NCBI GenBank assembly: GCA_047624165.1
Contig: JBLHPD010000021.1
Span: forward strand, 1 to 37,904
Direction of reading: 5' to 3'
Source of the DNA: Clostridium_AD sp047624165
Lineage (GTDB): Bacteria > Bacillota > Clostridia > Clostridiales > Clostridiaceae
DNA length: 37,904 bases
Shown piece by piece: positions 1 through 7,786 of the stretch. Under the pieces are notes generated by a model. The model searched no databases. It saw nothing but the letters and a program-made list of their open reading frames with translations, and had not been told where the DNA came from. The first letter of the stretch is position 1, and each line of letters begins with the position of its first letter. Position numbers and translations under genes: made by a program.

Positions 1-1091
1 CCATCGTACCTGTAGATGTATTCATTTACTAAGAATGTATTTTTTGATGGATAGCTAAACGTTTTTTTTAAACCTTCTTTTGGGGAGCCTATTAAGCCTA
101 TTAAAAAAGTCATTTCCTTTTCCTTTAGCATTTCAAATGTATATTCAATATGTTCCGTATGGAAAGCAAGATGATGCACTCTTGAACCATAATTAGATAC
201 AAATTTTTCAGTAGGACCTGATTCTTCATCAGATACATAAGGCTTAATTCCAGAGGTGAATACCATGGCAAAATGGCCATCTACAACTCTTGCAACCGAT
301 GTAATGGAATTCATGGATTTCACATATATTGCAAAATCAAAATTGTAATTAGTTAATTCCATAAGTTCAAGTATTGCTGCATCCCTATCCTTTGAAAGTA
401 TTCTTGTAGCTGCATGGTCAAGAGCCTTTATATTATTAACATAGTTATCAGAGGGCTTTTTAATATCTAAGTTCAAAGAAGAAAAGCTTTTATCTGAGTA
501 ATTTCCTTCCTCGTTTTTCCATTCTATTAACCCATAGGAAAATCCTGTGAAACTAGAAGGTGTAGTTTGAATATAGTAATAATTATCAGTTTCAATTATG
601 CAATCAGTTAAAAAATTAACTCCTCTAGATTTTTGAATTTCATAGTATTTCTTAATATTACTGCATTTAAATACAAAAGCTTCTAACCTTGTGTTTGGTA
701 AATGCTTTGTGCTTGGATGAATATTAAAGTCTAAATAAGGATTTTCGCCCTTTTTTCTAGCTTTTATTAAAAAGTCTGCGGAACTTATAGATGTATTCTT
801 TAATACGAATATCTTTTCATGCTGATTTTCCATTGCAGCATATAAATCATGGCCAGTATATTTCAAAAAATCTTTTAAAGCATCCTCTTGTGTATCAATT
901 TCTGTATTTATAAGAACATACTGGAGATCACCTACAATACCATGAAGCCCCAATTTTACACGAATTTCTTTAATTTTTTTAGCTTCAATTTTTAATAATT
1001 CATCATTGTTTAAAAAGTTTTGGTTTATTAAAAGCTTTTCTTTATAGGCTAAATGCATATCCCAAAAATTTGGAATAATCATGTCTTTCAT
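1..1091 (-). CDS. 4-hydroxyphenylpyruvate dioxygenase-like VOC protein, C-terminus cut by window edge
   Basis: The minus strand is open from ATG 1091 to the window edge, giving 363 codons without a stop. The start is supported by AGGGGG about 7 nt upstream; a second in-frame ATG lies at 1082. The sequence resembles the two-domain vicinal-oxygen-chelate fold of 4-hydroxyphenylpyruvate dioxygenase (usual length about 360-400). An LDHAATR segment near the start of the second domain and HHLAFHT further on sit where the family has its two iron-binding histidines, and the Glu in FLVNEYIYRY near the edge fits the third ligand. Only a short C-terminal piece should be missing. In known members the enzyme makes homogentisate from 4-hydroxyphenylpyruvate using O2, which is odd for an apparent anaerobe, so the true substrate is uncertain. 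It could be a paralogue with another role. Confidence 0.72.
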   Translation of the reverse strand, partial: MKDMIIPNFWDMHLAYKEKLLINQNFLNNDELLKIEAKKIKEIRVKLGLHGIVGDLQYVLINTEIDTQEDALKDFLKYTGHDLYAAMENQHEKIFVLKNTSISSADFLIKARKKGENPYLDFNIHPSTKHLPNTRLEAFVFKCSNIKKYYEIQKSRGVNFLTDCIIETDNYYYIQTTPSSFTGFSYGLIEWKNEEGNYSDKSFSSLNLDIKKPSDNYVNNIKALDHAATRILSKDRDAAILELMELTNYNFDFAIYVKSMNSITSVARVVDGHFAMVFTSGIKPYVSDEESGPTEKFVSNYGSRVHHLAFHTEHIEYTFEMLKEKEMTFLIGLIGSPKEGLKKTFSYPSKNTFLVNEYIYRYD

Positions 1092-1432
1092 GTTGATTCC
1101 CCCTAAGTTAATATATTTTTCTCCTTTAAAATAACATTGTATAAACCGTTTTGTTTCAACTCAATATAATATATAATATAGTTTTCTATATTACCATTAT
1201 TCTACAACTAAGCCTAATATCCTTTAAGCTATAGTGGAGTTATGATAAAATCTCTAGAGTACTCGGTAGTTCTTACACCATCCTCTTAAAGTTCGTAACT
1301 TTTTACTATTGTAATGTAGTTTATTCCTAAGTCGTCACAAGTAAAAATGCCACAAACTTTTATTGTTTGTGACGTCTAATATGAACATTATGTTTGAAGT
1401 GTGGCGTAAAAAATGTCGTAAATTCAGTTATG
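1092..1432. other. Non-coding leader/intergenic region
   Basis: There is no credible ORF here. It would form the 5' region of the dioxygenase-like gene on the minus strand. It contains a small inverted repeat, CACAAAC at 1351-1357 with GTTTGTG at 1365-1371, and AT-rich stretches near 1150-1200 that could hold a promoter. I looked for a T-box or another riboswitch core and did not recognise one. Confidence 0.4.
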
Positions 1433-1495
1433 AAAAAAAGTAAAAACTTCCAGTTTTTACTAAGACCTCAGAGGTCCTAACAAAAGTGGAAGTTT
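1433..1495 (-). terminator. Terminator of the EamA exporter gene
   Basis: The outer arms 1444-1457 and 1482-1495 pair over 14 bp with one mismatch. An inner stem is GACCTC (1464-1469) with GAGGTC (1471-1476). Read on the minus strand, the 3' arm runs into TTTTTACTTTTTTT just downstream of the exporter stop codon. The element shares a core with the hairpin at 14677-14735. Confidence 0.75.
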
Positions 1496-1502
1496 ATGTT
1501 TG

Positions 1503-2486
1503 CTATTTGTAGGATGGAGATAAAGTTTTTTTATTTTCTGCTATTTTATTAGTATTAACCCTAGATAATTTGCTCATAAATTTAAAATTGATACTAGAAC
1601 CTATGATAATAAAAATAATTCCTATTGTCGTATTTAAAGCAATTGCCTCTTTTAAAATTATTAAAGCTAAAATTGGTGCTAAGGCCGGTTTAATAAAGAA
1701 TACAATTGAAGCAGTAGACGCAGAAGTCTCTTCCATTGCTAAAATATAAAATGTGAACCCGAGTCCAGTGACACAAATGCTAATATAGGCTAACAAAGAT
1801 ATATTATATATTGTTATCCCCTTAAAAATCGGAATATTTGAGAATTCTTTTAAACCATTAGCAGAAAGAAAATTTGATACAAAATTTACTTTTGTAATAA
1901 GGATAAGTACTAACATTTCTAGGCTACCCATTAAAAATGTAAAGCAGTTTACGACTACGCCTCCAAACTTTTTACATTTTTTATTGCTTATTACACTATA
2001 TAACGCAAAGGTCATAGAAGATATAATAATAAATATCACGCCTTGTAAACTAAGTTGCATGTTAAAAGGATTTAATATGCATATCATTCCAATTATGTTC
2101 AAGATCATTGAAATAATAGTATGCTTATATAATTTTTCACCAATTAAAAAAAAGGCAAAAGTAACTACAAATATCGGATTGCAACTAAAAAGAATAGCAA
2201 CTAAAGATGCCTTACAGTATAAAATTGCAAGTTGATAAAAGGTCATACTCACTACAACACAAATAAAGCCTGTGAGTAGGAAAAACACAATATCATCTTT
2301 ACTTAATGAAATTTTTTTATCTTTTAAATTTTTTAAAGCCATGGGAAATAAAATGATTGCACCTACTAAAAATCTTATGAAACTTATTTGTATAGGATTA
2401 AACTCATTGGAAACCATTTTTAAAACTATTTCCATAGTACTGAAAAGAAAAGCAGATAGAATTATAAACCAATATCCCTTTTTCAT
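1503..2486 (-). CDS. EamA/DMT-family membrane exporter
   Basis: This is a very hydrophobic protein of about 327 residues with roughly ten membrane helices in two similar halves, the layout of EamA (drug/metabolite transporter, RhaT/YdcZ-like) permeases. The second half has the family-typical run around AMEETSASTASIVFFIKPAL, close to the consensus 'E..lsa..as....l.P'. Such proteins usually export amino acids or metabolites; the substrate cannot be told here. I chose ATG 2486 (MKKGYWF) because GAGGCG lies about 8 nt upstream; an in-frame ATG at 2519 would add 11 residues but has no ribosome binding site. It is a single-gene unit with its own terminator at 1433-1495. Confidence 0.85.
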   Translation of the reverse strand: MKKGYWFIILSAFLFSTMEIVLKMVSNEFNPIQISFIRFLVGAIILFPMALKNLKDKKISLSKDDIVFFLLTGFICVVVSMTFYQLAILYCKASLVAILFSCNPIFVVTFAFFLIGEKLYKHTIISMILNIIGMICILNPFNMQLSLQGVIFIIISSMTFALYSVISNKKCKKFGGVVVNCFTFLMGSLEMLVLILITKVNFVSNFLSANGLKEFSNIPIFKGITIYNISLLAYISICVTGLGFTFYILAMEETSASTASIVFFIKPALAPILALIILKEAIALNTTIGIIFIIIGSSINFKFMSKLSRVNTNKIAENKKTLSPSYK

Positions 2487-2690
2487 TATAAACGCCTCTA
2501 ATATATTGAATTTGATCATGCAAGTAATATAGCTAATAATATTATTTGAAATAAATAATTGTTCTTATAATACACATAATCCATTTATATATTACCACAA
2601 AGTGCTACAGTTCACTACCCTTAAACTTTGCTAATCTTACTATGAACTCTTCATAAAATCTCTTTGCTTCATAACCTCATACCATTTAAA

Positions 2691-4286
2691 CTATCTTGGT
2701 AGTTCCGTTTCACACACTTTTCTATAAAGCAGTGACGCAATTCCTATGACTACAAGTGTAATTATTCCCGTAAGTAAATTTCTATCTACACCCGGCAGAA
2801 GTAATAAGATTCCAATAGGTATAATACCAAATATCATTCCGCCCAGAACCCCAAACATAGATGCCATGCTTTGCTTGATTACAATCACTTCAGATTCCCA
2901 AGTAAAATTCGGTATTTTAAGGTTAATGAAGATTCCCCATACAGAAGTTAAGCTTACATACGTAAGTGGCGTTATAAACATCCATAGGGTTAACATAATA
3001 TCCGCTTTCAAACAAAGACTCATTAATAAAGAACTTAGTAGAGATATAGGCAATAGAATGGCTACGTTGACTGCCATTTTACTTCTATATATAGTTGCTA
3101 CGTCTAATGGGGCGGATTGTAATATCCATAAGTTCTTTCCCTCTAGGGAAAGTGACACAGCAGTGGTACATGTCATTGCAAGTAATGCAGAAATAATGAA
3201 AGGCACAAAGTTATTAATCATAGATCTTATACCTGGAATTCCAATGAGCTGTACCATTTTATCTATTCCTACAAGGAAACATGCAATTGATGTTACTATA
3301 AGCATCACTGCACCCATTCCTACATTGACCACATAGATATATGAAGAGAAGAATCTTTTCATTTCTTTTAGGTATAATGCCTTAAAAGGAGATGCTGTTT
3401 TTAAACTTTGCAATTTATACTTTGATTTAGTTTGGTGCGATGTGAGTCCAGTATTGATGGCTATATATTTTATGGAAACAATTTTTACAAATACATAGTA
3501 CCATGCAACTGAAATCACCAAAAAAACAAGGAATGAAACAATACTATATTGACAAATAGCCCTCTCCATTATACCTGTTATTGGATATATTTGATTCATT
3601 TTCTTGGATAACATTGCGCCTAGCGCTGCTAATTTCCTAATATTTATTTGCCCTGTATTCATAGTTCCTGTACTCATGCTTAACCACATAAACCCAATTA
3701 ATAGGGCAAATGATAGTATGATGCTAATAATATTAGTATGTTTAAATCTAGCTGAAATAGCGCTAATAATTGCACCAATAACTGCTGCTATTGTCATTGG
3801 TACTAAAGGTGTTACAAATATAGCAATAAGCCACATCACATAAAATATCGTATGCGGATGAACCCATATACTGTAGGCAACTCCCATAGGAAGCATAATA
3901 ACAAGTGATAAAAGTGCATTCATTCCATACATCAATAGAAACCTGCTTGTGATGACAGTGGTTGTTTGAACTGGAAGTGCCATAAGCATATCGTAATCTT
4001 TGAATGCAAATAATATTCCACTAGCCTTAAATATAGTAAAAAACATAACAAGCAAACTCGTAATCGTAAATGCGTAACCTGGAATAATCCGTGCTAGTCC
4101 TATACTACCCATTCCATATCCCATACCAAAGCAATATAGTGAAAGTGTAAACATAAGTATAGTCATTATTAAAACAAATATAACAACTCTATTTTTCTTA
4201 TTTTTATCACTTTCATATAGAAAAGTGTTCACTCCGGACTGATTCAAAAACTGCGCCTTTAAAAGAATCAAGGTGTTATTTAGCAT
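2691..4286 (-). CDS. ABC transporter permease, exporter type
   Basis: A 531-residue integral membrane protein with about a dozen hydrophobic segments and basic cytoplasmic loops. Its start overlaps the 3' end of the upstream ATPase gene by 11 bp, so the two are translationally coupled partners. The N-terminal part LILLKAQFLN and the long two-half layout match large ABC-2-type exporter permeases of Firmicutes that work with EcsA/YxlF-like ATPases. In Bacillus subtilis the sigY operon ends with the pair yxlF-yxlG, and here the same order (sigma, small membrane proteins, ATPase, permease) is seen, although this permease is larger than I would expect for YxlG. The substrate is unknown; toxic peptides or cell-envelope compounds are plausible. 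Confidence 0.8.
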   Translation of the reverse strand: MLNNTLILLKAQFLNQSGVNTFLYESDKNKKNRVVIFVLIMTILMFTLSLYCFGMGYGMGSIGLARIIPGYAFTITSLLVMFFTIFKASGILFAFKDYDMLMALPVQTTTVITSRFLLMYGMNALLSLVIMLPMGVAYSIWVHPHTIFYVMWLIAIFVTPLVPMTIAAVIGAIISAISARFKHTNIISIILSFALLIGFMWLSMSTGTMNTGQINIRKLAALGAMLSKKMNQIYPITGIMERAICQYSIVSFLVFLVISVAWYYVFVKIVSIKYIAINTGLTSHQTKSKYKLQSLKTASPFKALYLKEMKRFFSSYIYVVNVGMGAVMLIVTSIACFLVGIDKMVQLIGIPGIRSMINNFVPFIISALLAMTCTTAVSLSLEGKNLWILQSAPLDVATIYRSKMAVNVAILLPISLLSSLLMSLCLKADIMLTLWMFITPLTYVSLTSVWGIFINLKIPNFTWESEVIVIKQSMASMFGVLGGMIFGIIPIGILLLLPGVDRNLLTGIITLVVIGIASLLYRKVCETELPR

Positions 4287-4992
4287 TTTCCGCTACCTCC
4301 ATAAAAAGTGATTCCAAGGATCGATTTTGAATTAAAGTTTCTGTATCTCCCGCTTCAATGAGTTTACCATTTTTAATAATAGCAATTTTATTGCAAAGTT
4401 TCTCTGCTACATCAAGCACATGTGTAGAGAAGAAAATAGCACTTCCCTCTTTGCATATTTCATGCATCGTATTTTTTAGGCTTAGAGATGCTTTTGGGTC
4501 CAATCCTACGAATGGCTCATCGAGCATCAGTAGTTTAGGTTTATGGACTAGGGCAGAAATCAAAGCCAATTTCTGTTTCATTCCATGAGAATAAGAAGAA
4601 ATCAGATTTCCAAGCTCAGTTGTAATTTCAAATAAATCCCCGTATTTCCCAATGCGCTCTTCTCTTTCTTCTTTTCCAACTCTGTAAATATCAGAGGTAA
4701 AATTCAAGTATTGAATGCCTGTTAAATGCTCATATATATCTGGATTATCTGGTATATATGCGATTACTTTTTTACAATCTATTGGAGATTTTTTAATATC
4801 ATGTCCGTCAACAAATATTTCCCCTTCTTCAAAATCAAGTACCCCTGCAATGGCTTTTATCATTGTACTCTTTCCGGCTCCATTGTGCCCTATAAATCCA
4901 TAAATATCTCCAGCTTCCACTGTAAGATTAAAATTATCCACAGCTTTTTTCCCACCTTTATATATCTTTGAAAAATTTCTAATTTCTAACAT
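4276..4992 (-). CDS. ABC transporter ATP-binding protein (YxlF/EcsA-like)
   Basis: A 238-residue single nucleotide-binding domain. Walker A is GHNGAGKST near residue 35, the signature is SYSHGMKQKL around 133-142, Walker B is LLMLDEPF, and a switch histidine lies in FFSTHVLD. The divergent signature (SHGMKQ rather than SGGQ) is normal for exporter ATPases of the CcmA/YxlF type. AAGGGG upstream of ATG 4992 supports the start. It powers the permease at 2691-4286, which overlaps its end. A terminator at 5145-5181 separates it from the sigma/anti-sigma genes, so it may be expressed partly by readthrough and partly from a promoter in 4993-5140. Confidence 0.9.
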   Translation of the reverse strand: MLEIRNFSKIYKGGKKAVDNFNLTVEAGDIYGFIGHNGAGKSTMIKAIAGVLDFEEGEIFVDGHDIKKSPIDCKKVIAYIPDNPDIYEHLTGIQYLNFTSDIYRVGKEEREERIGKYGDLFEITTELGNLISSYSHGMKQKLALISALVHKPKLLMLDEPFVGLDPKASLSLKNTMHEICKEGSAIFFSTHVLDVAEKLCNKIAIIKNGKLIEAGDTETLIQNRSLESLFMEVAENAK

Positions 4993-5144
4993 AACCCTTT
5001 CCCCTTTTCAGATATAAATTTTAAATTTTCATAACTTTAACGTAATAAATATCAAAAGGTTCATTATAATTTTAAAAATATACATTACGAGAATAGCCTT
5101 TCTGTTTTCTTAGTAATTAAAACAAGTTTGATTTCATAAAAAAT

Positions 5145-5181
5145 AAAAAAATAGCTGCTAATTTATTAGCAAGCTATTTTT
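5145..5181. terminator. Bidirectional hairpin overlapping the end of the small membrane protein gene
   Basis: AAAAAATAGCT and GCTAA on the left pair with TTAGC and AGCTATTTTTT on the right, with one bulged A and a TTTA loop. A- and T-tracts flank both sides. The stem includes the last Lys codons and stop of the gene at 5174-5383, so it should reduce transcription from the sigma unit into the ABC genes. Confidence 0.75.
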
Positions 5182-5383
5182 TATCATTATTTAATATTAC
5201 TCGTGTTACTAATAGATAAATAAGTAGATGACCTGGCGTATTTATAAGTGCAAAAATTCCCCAAAGCCAATAATATTTTTCTTTACGTCTTCTTGCATCA
5301 TAAAATACCCAAGCACCTTGAATTAATAGGATAGGAGTAGCTATTATTAGTAGTATAATTAATCCATTATTTGAAAGTTCCAT
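5174..5383 (-). CDS. Small two-helix membrane protein, YxlD/YxlE-like
   Basis: A 69-residue protein with two hydrophobic helices (about 7-27 and 39-62) separated by a basic loop, DARRRKEKYY. The motif AWVFYDARRRK followed by a tryptophan-rich segment and a second helix is typical of the tiny membrane proteins that sit between an ECF sigma gene and an ABC pair in the B. subtilis sigY operon, where YxlC, YxlD and YxlE keep the sigma factor in check. Its start codon abuts or overlaps the stop of the 135-residue gene upstream, so the two are coupled. A role in anti-sigma function at the membrane is inferred from position and shape only. Confidence 0.65.
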   Translation of the reverse strand: MELSNNGLIILLIIATPILLIQGAWVFYDARRRKEKYYWLWGIFALINTPGHLLIYLLVTRVILNNDKK

Positions 5384-5790
5384 TAAACTTCACTTCTCCT
5401 TCTTTTCATCGCTAGTACAGGTATTATTATCCAAGGAACAATGGTAATTATAATCATCTGTGAAATAATAAGTAGCTTAGGACCAATTTTGATGATGGCT
5501 ATGGAACATAAAGAAAGAAATATAAGTGAGGATAATATAAACAGAATGAACTCTTTTTTATTCTTCTTGTGTTCTCTTATACACTCTCCTTGCTCTATTA
5601 TACTTAGGGTGTCTATATCAAAATCAAATATATCTTCATTTAACGCATCCATTTTCTTAGCTGTGGAATTTAGCACACTTTTAAATTCTAAGTCAGCCTC
5701 ACAGTGCACTGTGTTTGGGGATGTTTTTTCCTGAGATTCATTATAAAATTCATCAATTATAGAGTTTTTGTTTCTTTCAGAATCCTTCAT
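5383..5790 (-). CDS. Probable membrane anti-sigma factor, YxlC-like
   Basis: A 135-residue protein with a polar, acidic N-terminal part of about 75 residues and two membrane helices at roughly 80-97 and 103-125, ending in a basic tail, MKRRRSEV. This layout (cytoplasmic sigma-binding part plus C-terminal membrane hairpin) and its place right after an ECF sigma gene fit a YxlC-type anti-sigma factor. Its ATG (5790) directly follows the TAA at 5791-5793 that would end an intact sigma gene, and its ribosome binding site AAAGGAG lies inside the sigma 3' end. The pair was therefore built for translational coupling, which the premature stop in the sigma gene may weaken. Confidence 0.65.
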   Translation of the reverse strand: MKDSERNKNSIIDEFYNESQEKTSPNTVHCEADLEFKSVLNSTAKKMDALNEDIFDFDIDTLSIIEQGECIREHKKNKKEFILFILSSLIFLSLCSIAIIKIGPKLLIISQMIIITIVPWIIIPVLAMKRRRSEV

Positions 5791-6321
5791 TTATATAATC
5801 TCCTTTCTATAAGTTTCACTTATAATATATTTTACTGCATTATGAAGCCTTTACCGAACTGTTCCAAGAGGGCATCCTAAAATTTCTGATATTTCCTCAT
5901 ATTTATAACCATAGTAATGCTTTAAAATAAATACAGCCCTTTTCTCATAAGGTAACTTTAAAATTATTTTCATTACCTCTTGATATTCAAAATTTAATAT
6001 TACAGTGTCTTCTAATTGTTTTCCTCTATCAACCACATTTTCCTCTATTGTTTTAATGAATTTATTCTTTCTTAAATAATCTCTGTAAACATTAGTAGCT
6101 ATTTTTATGAGCCAAGTAGAAAACTTTGCTCTAGGCTCAAATTTATTTATATTAAGTACAGCTTTAAGCATGGCGTCTTGAATAATATCCTGTGCTAAGT
6201 GTGGGTCTCCTACCATTTTAACAGTATAACCTTTTAAAATATTGTAATTATCTTTTAAAAGAGAATTTAGCGCGCTTTTATTTCCATCTTTAGCTCTATT
6301 AATAAGATCTAGTTCATCCAA
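5791..6321 (-). pseudogene. ECF sigma factor (SigY-like) interrupted by an in-frame TAA
   Basis: The protein matches ECF sigma-70 factors: region 2 contains AQDIIQDAMLKAVLNI and AKFSTWLIKIATNVYRDYLRK, and region 4 contains LPYEKRAVFILKHYYGYKYEEIS then GCPLGTVR. After GTVR comes TAA (5851-5853), and the same frame continues RLHNAVKYIISE to a second TAA abutting the anti-sigma start. Family members have Ser (or Lys-Ser) at this place (GTVKSRLHNA), so one base change, for example TCA to TAA, explains the stop. The cut falls inside the region 4.2 recognition helix, so a truncated product should not read -35 elements. The start is probably TTG 6321, six bases after AGGGGTGA; TTG 6327 is too close to it. 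Sequence error is the main alternative. Confidence 0.8.
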
Positions 6322-6346
6322 TAACAATCACCCCTAGCAATCGTTT

Positions 6347-6372
6347 AACGTAAATACTGATTAAAAAGTTCA
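6347..6372 (-). promoter_or_regulatory. Predicted ECF-type autoregulatory promoter
   Basis: On the minus strand TGAACT (6372-6367), a 16-nt spacer and CGTT (6350-6347) match the ECF pattern TGAAC-N16-CGT seen for SigW/SigY-class promoters. It lies about 25 nt upstream of the ribosome binding site of the sigma gene, as expected for autoregulation. Confidence 0.6.
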
Positions 6373-6438
6373 CTATATTTATTATAATATATAATTATTA
6401 ATATATTTTGCTGTTTTTCTATTTTCTTTTCTCTTATT

Positions 6439-6486
6439 AAAAATACCGTATACACTGCACATTTCTATGCTATCTATACGGCATTT
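6439..6486 (-). terminator. Terminator of the LUD-domain gene
   Basis: Read on the minus strand, AAATGCCGTATA pairs with TATACGGTATTT (one G-T pair) around a loop of about 20 nt, followed by TTTTT. It lies 24 nt past the stop of the LUD gene. Confidence 0.65.
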
Positions 6487-6509
6487 AATACCAAGTAAAT
6501 TCTTCATTT

Positions 6510-7115
6510 TTAGAATCCAAGCTCTTCATCTATCAATACGACTTCCATATCCATGCCATGCATCTTTTTATAGTAAATTACAAGACCATTGCAGATACGA
6601 TCTGGACTGGAACAATTATAACAACGATCTCCTTTTATTGCACAGGGCGTTCTCAATCCTAATCTCATAGCATTGCGAGGAGCAGCGATGTTACGGGCAC
6701 GCCAAATAGCATCTTCAAGTGACTGCGAAATTTTATTTGTGCTGACAACAAAATATACCTTCTTATGACCGAACAGTGATCCAGCTACACGATTACCTGT
6801 GTCATCAATATTAACAAGCTCTCCTGATTCTGAGAGGGCGTTGACTGACGTCAAAAAAATTTCTGTTGTCAGGCACTCTATTGCCGTATCACCGAATGTT
6901 TTCCCTGACACCAAATGCTTAGGATCAACAACCTTATTGTGTGAGGCAAATCTATCAAACAAGTTCATCTGTAGCATAGTATCAGAATCACCAAAGCCAA
7001 TATATTTGTCATTAAGACTATTGTCTAAATACTGTGCCGCATCTTCGGTAGTTTTAAAGAAGCTTACCTCATAATTGTTTTTCTTAAGTTCAGTAATAGT
7101 TTTTTCAATATTCAT
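6510..7115 (-). CDS. LUD-domain (LutC/YkgG-like, DUF162) protein
   Basis: A soluble protein of 201 residues with the LUD fold signature: an N-terminal helix, GFGDSDTMLQM, then SVNALSESGELVNIDDTGNRVAG, and KVYFVVSTNKI. LUD proteins occur in L-lactate oxidation complexes (LutABC) but also as stand-alone proteins in anaerobes. The C-terminal CYNCSSPDRIC cluster is typical of the stand-alone anaerobic group. No lutA or lutB lies nearby, so lactate oxidation is not supported here. I start at ATG 7115 with GGAGG upstream; a TTG at 7133 would add six residues but lacks a ribosome binding site. It has its own terminator and no evident operon partners. Confidence 0.82.
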   Translation of the reverse strand: MNIEKTITELKKNNYEVSFFKTTEDAAQYLDNSLNDKYIGFGDSDTMLQMNLFDRFASHNKVVDPKHLVSGKTFGDTAIECLTTEIFLTSVNALSESGELVNIDDTGNRVAGSLFGHKKVYFVVSTNKISQSLEDAIWRARNIAAPRNAMRLGLRTPCAIKGDRCYNCSSPDRICNGLVIYYKKMHGMDMEVVLIDEELGF

Positions 7116-7199
7116 AGTTTTACTATCCTCCAATCTATTTTCTATTTAAGCTCCTTTTTATTTTTTAATTTCTAATAATTCTTGATATTCATATAGCTT

Positions 7200-7634
7200 T
7201 TATTCTACATCAAAGTTATTATTCATCTTCTTCAATAATTCAAGAAAAATGTCTTTTTCTTTTTTTGTAAAATTTTTATATGCAATTAAATTCACTTTTC
7301 CAGAAATTTCATTTACTTTTCCTTCAATTCCTCTACCTTTTTCAGTTAAAATTATGTAGGTTACTCTTCTATCTTGTATACATTTTTCCTTTTTTACATA
7401 TCCTAAATTTGATAACTTATTAACTAATGCTGTAATCGTAGACTTATCTTTTCCTATTGTTTTCCCTATTTGATTCATACTTAGTCTTCCATTATTATTA
7501 TATAATACTGTAAGGATATTGCCATATGCAGGTGCCAAATCATCTAACCCTTTTTCTTTTAATGCTTTTTCAATAAATCTAGTCATTTTTTTCTTAGTTT
7601 TGCTTATAAAATATATTATATATTTATCATTCAT
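7200..7634 (-). CDS. MarR-family transcriptional regulator
   Basis: A 144-residue winged-helix protein. The recognition region reads LSMNQIGKTIGKDKSTITALVNKL (about residues 56-79, quoted only in outline), followed by the wing YVKKEKCIQDRRVTYIILTEKGR with the DRR-x5-LT-x-KG pattern diagnostic of MarR. It is divergent from the AcuI-like reductase gene, and the gap of about 150 bp contains an inverted repeat overlapping that gene's promoter, so it most likely represses the reductase and perhaps itself. A single Cys in the wing (KEKCIQD) could sense electrophiles or thiol stress, which would suit the two enone reductases next door; that is inference. Confidence 0.9.
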   Translation of the reverse strand: MNDKYIIYFISKTKKKMTRFIEKALKEKGLDDLAPAYGNILTVLYNNNGRLSMNQIGKTIGKDKSTITALVNKLSNLGYVKKEKCIQDRRVTYIILTEKGRGIEGKVNEISGKVNLIAYKNFTKKEKDIFLELLKKMNNNFDVE

Positions 7635-7715
7635 AATTAGGCTCCTATCCTTAATTTAATTTAAATTATCTACCTAATTATAGTATGGTATAAGCTAAAA
7701 AGCAATTAAAACATG

Positions 7716-7762
7716 GTTTGACATAAAACTATATTTCGGTTATAATTAGTTTTATACCAAAC
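7716..7762 (+). promoter_or_regulatory. Sigma-A promoter within a MarR-type operator
   Basis: TTGACA (7718-7723), a 17-nt spacer and TATAAT (7741-7746) form a consensus vegetative promoter toward the reductase gene. Inverted-repeat arms GTTTGACATAAAACTA (7716-7731) and TAGTTTTATACCAAAC (7747-7762) match at 14 of 16 positions and flank the spacer, so a bound dimer would block the polymerase. Confidence 0.78.
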
Positions 7763-7786
7763 TATATTTACAAAGGAGTTTTTGAA

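Noticed and set aside
1092..1432. Riboswitch or T-box in the leader of the dioxygenase-like gene
   Set aside because: I looked for a T-box antiterminator sequence and common riboswitch cores and found no convincing match; only a small 7-bp hairpin is present.
2746..3336. Long plus-strand frame of 196 codons opposite the ABC permease
   Set aside because: It is antisense to a well-supported membrane protein, has no recognisable domain or ribosome binding site, and mirrors the hydrophobic codon pattern of the real gene.
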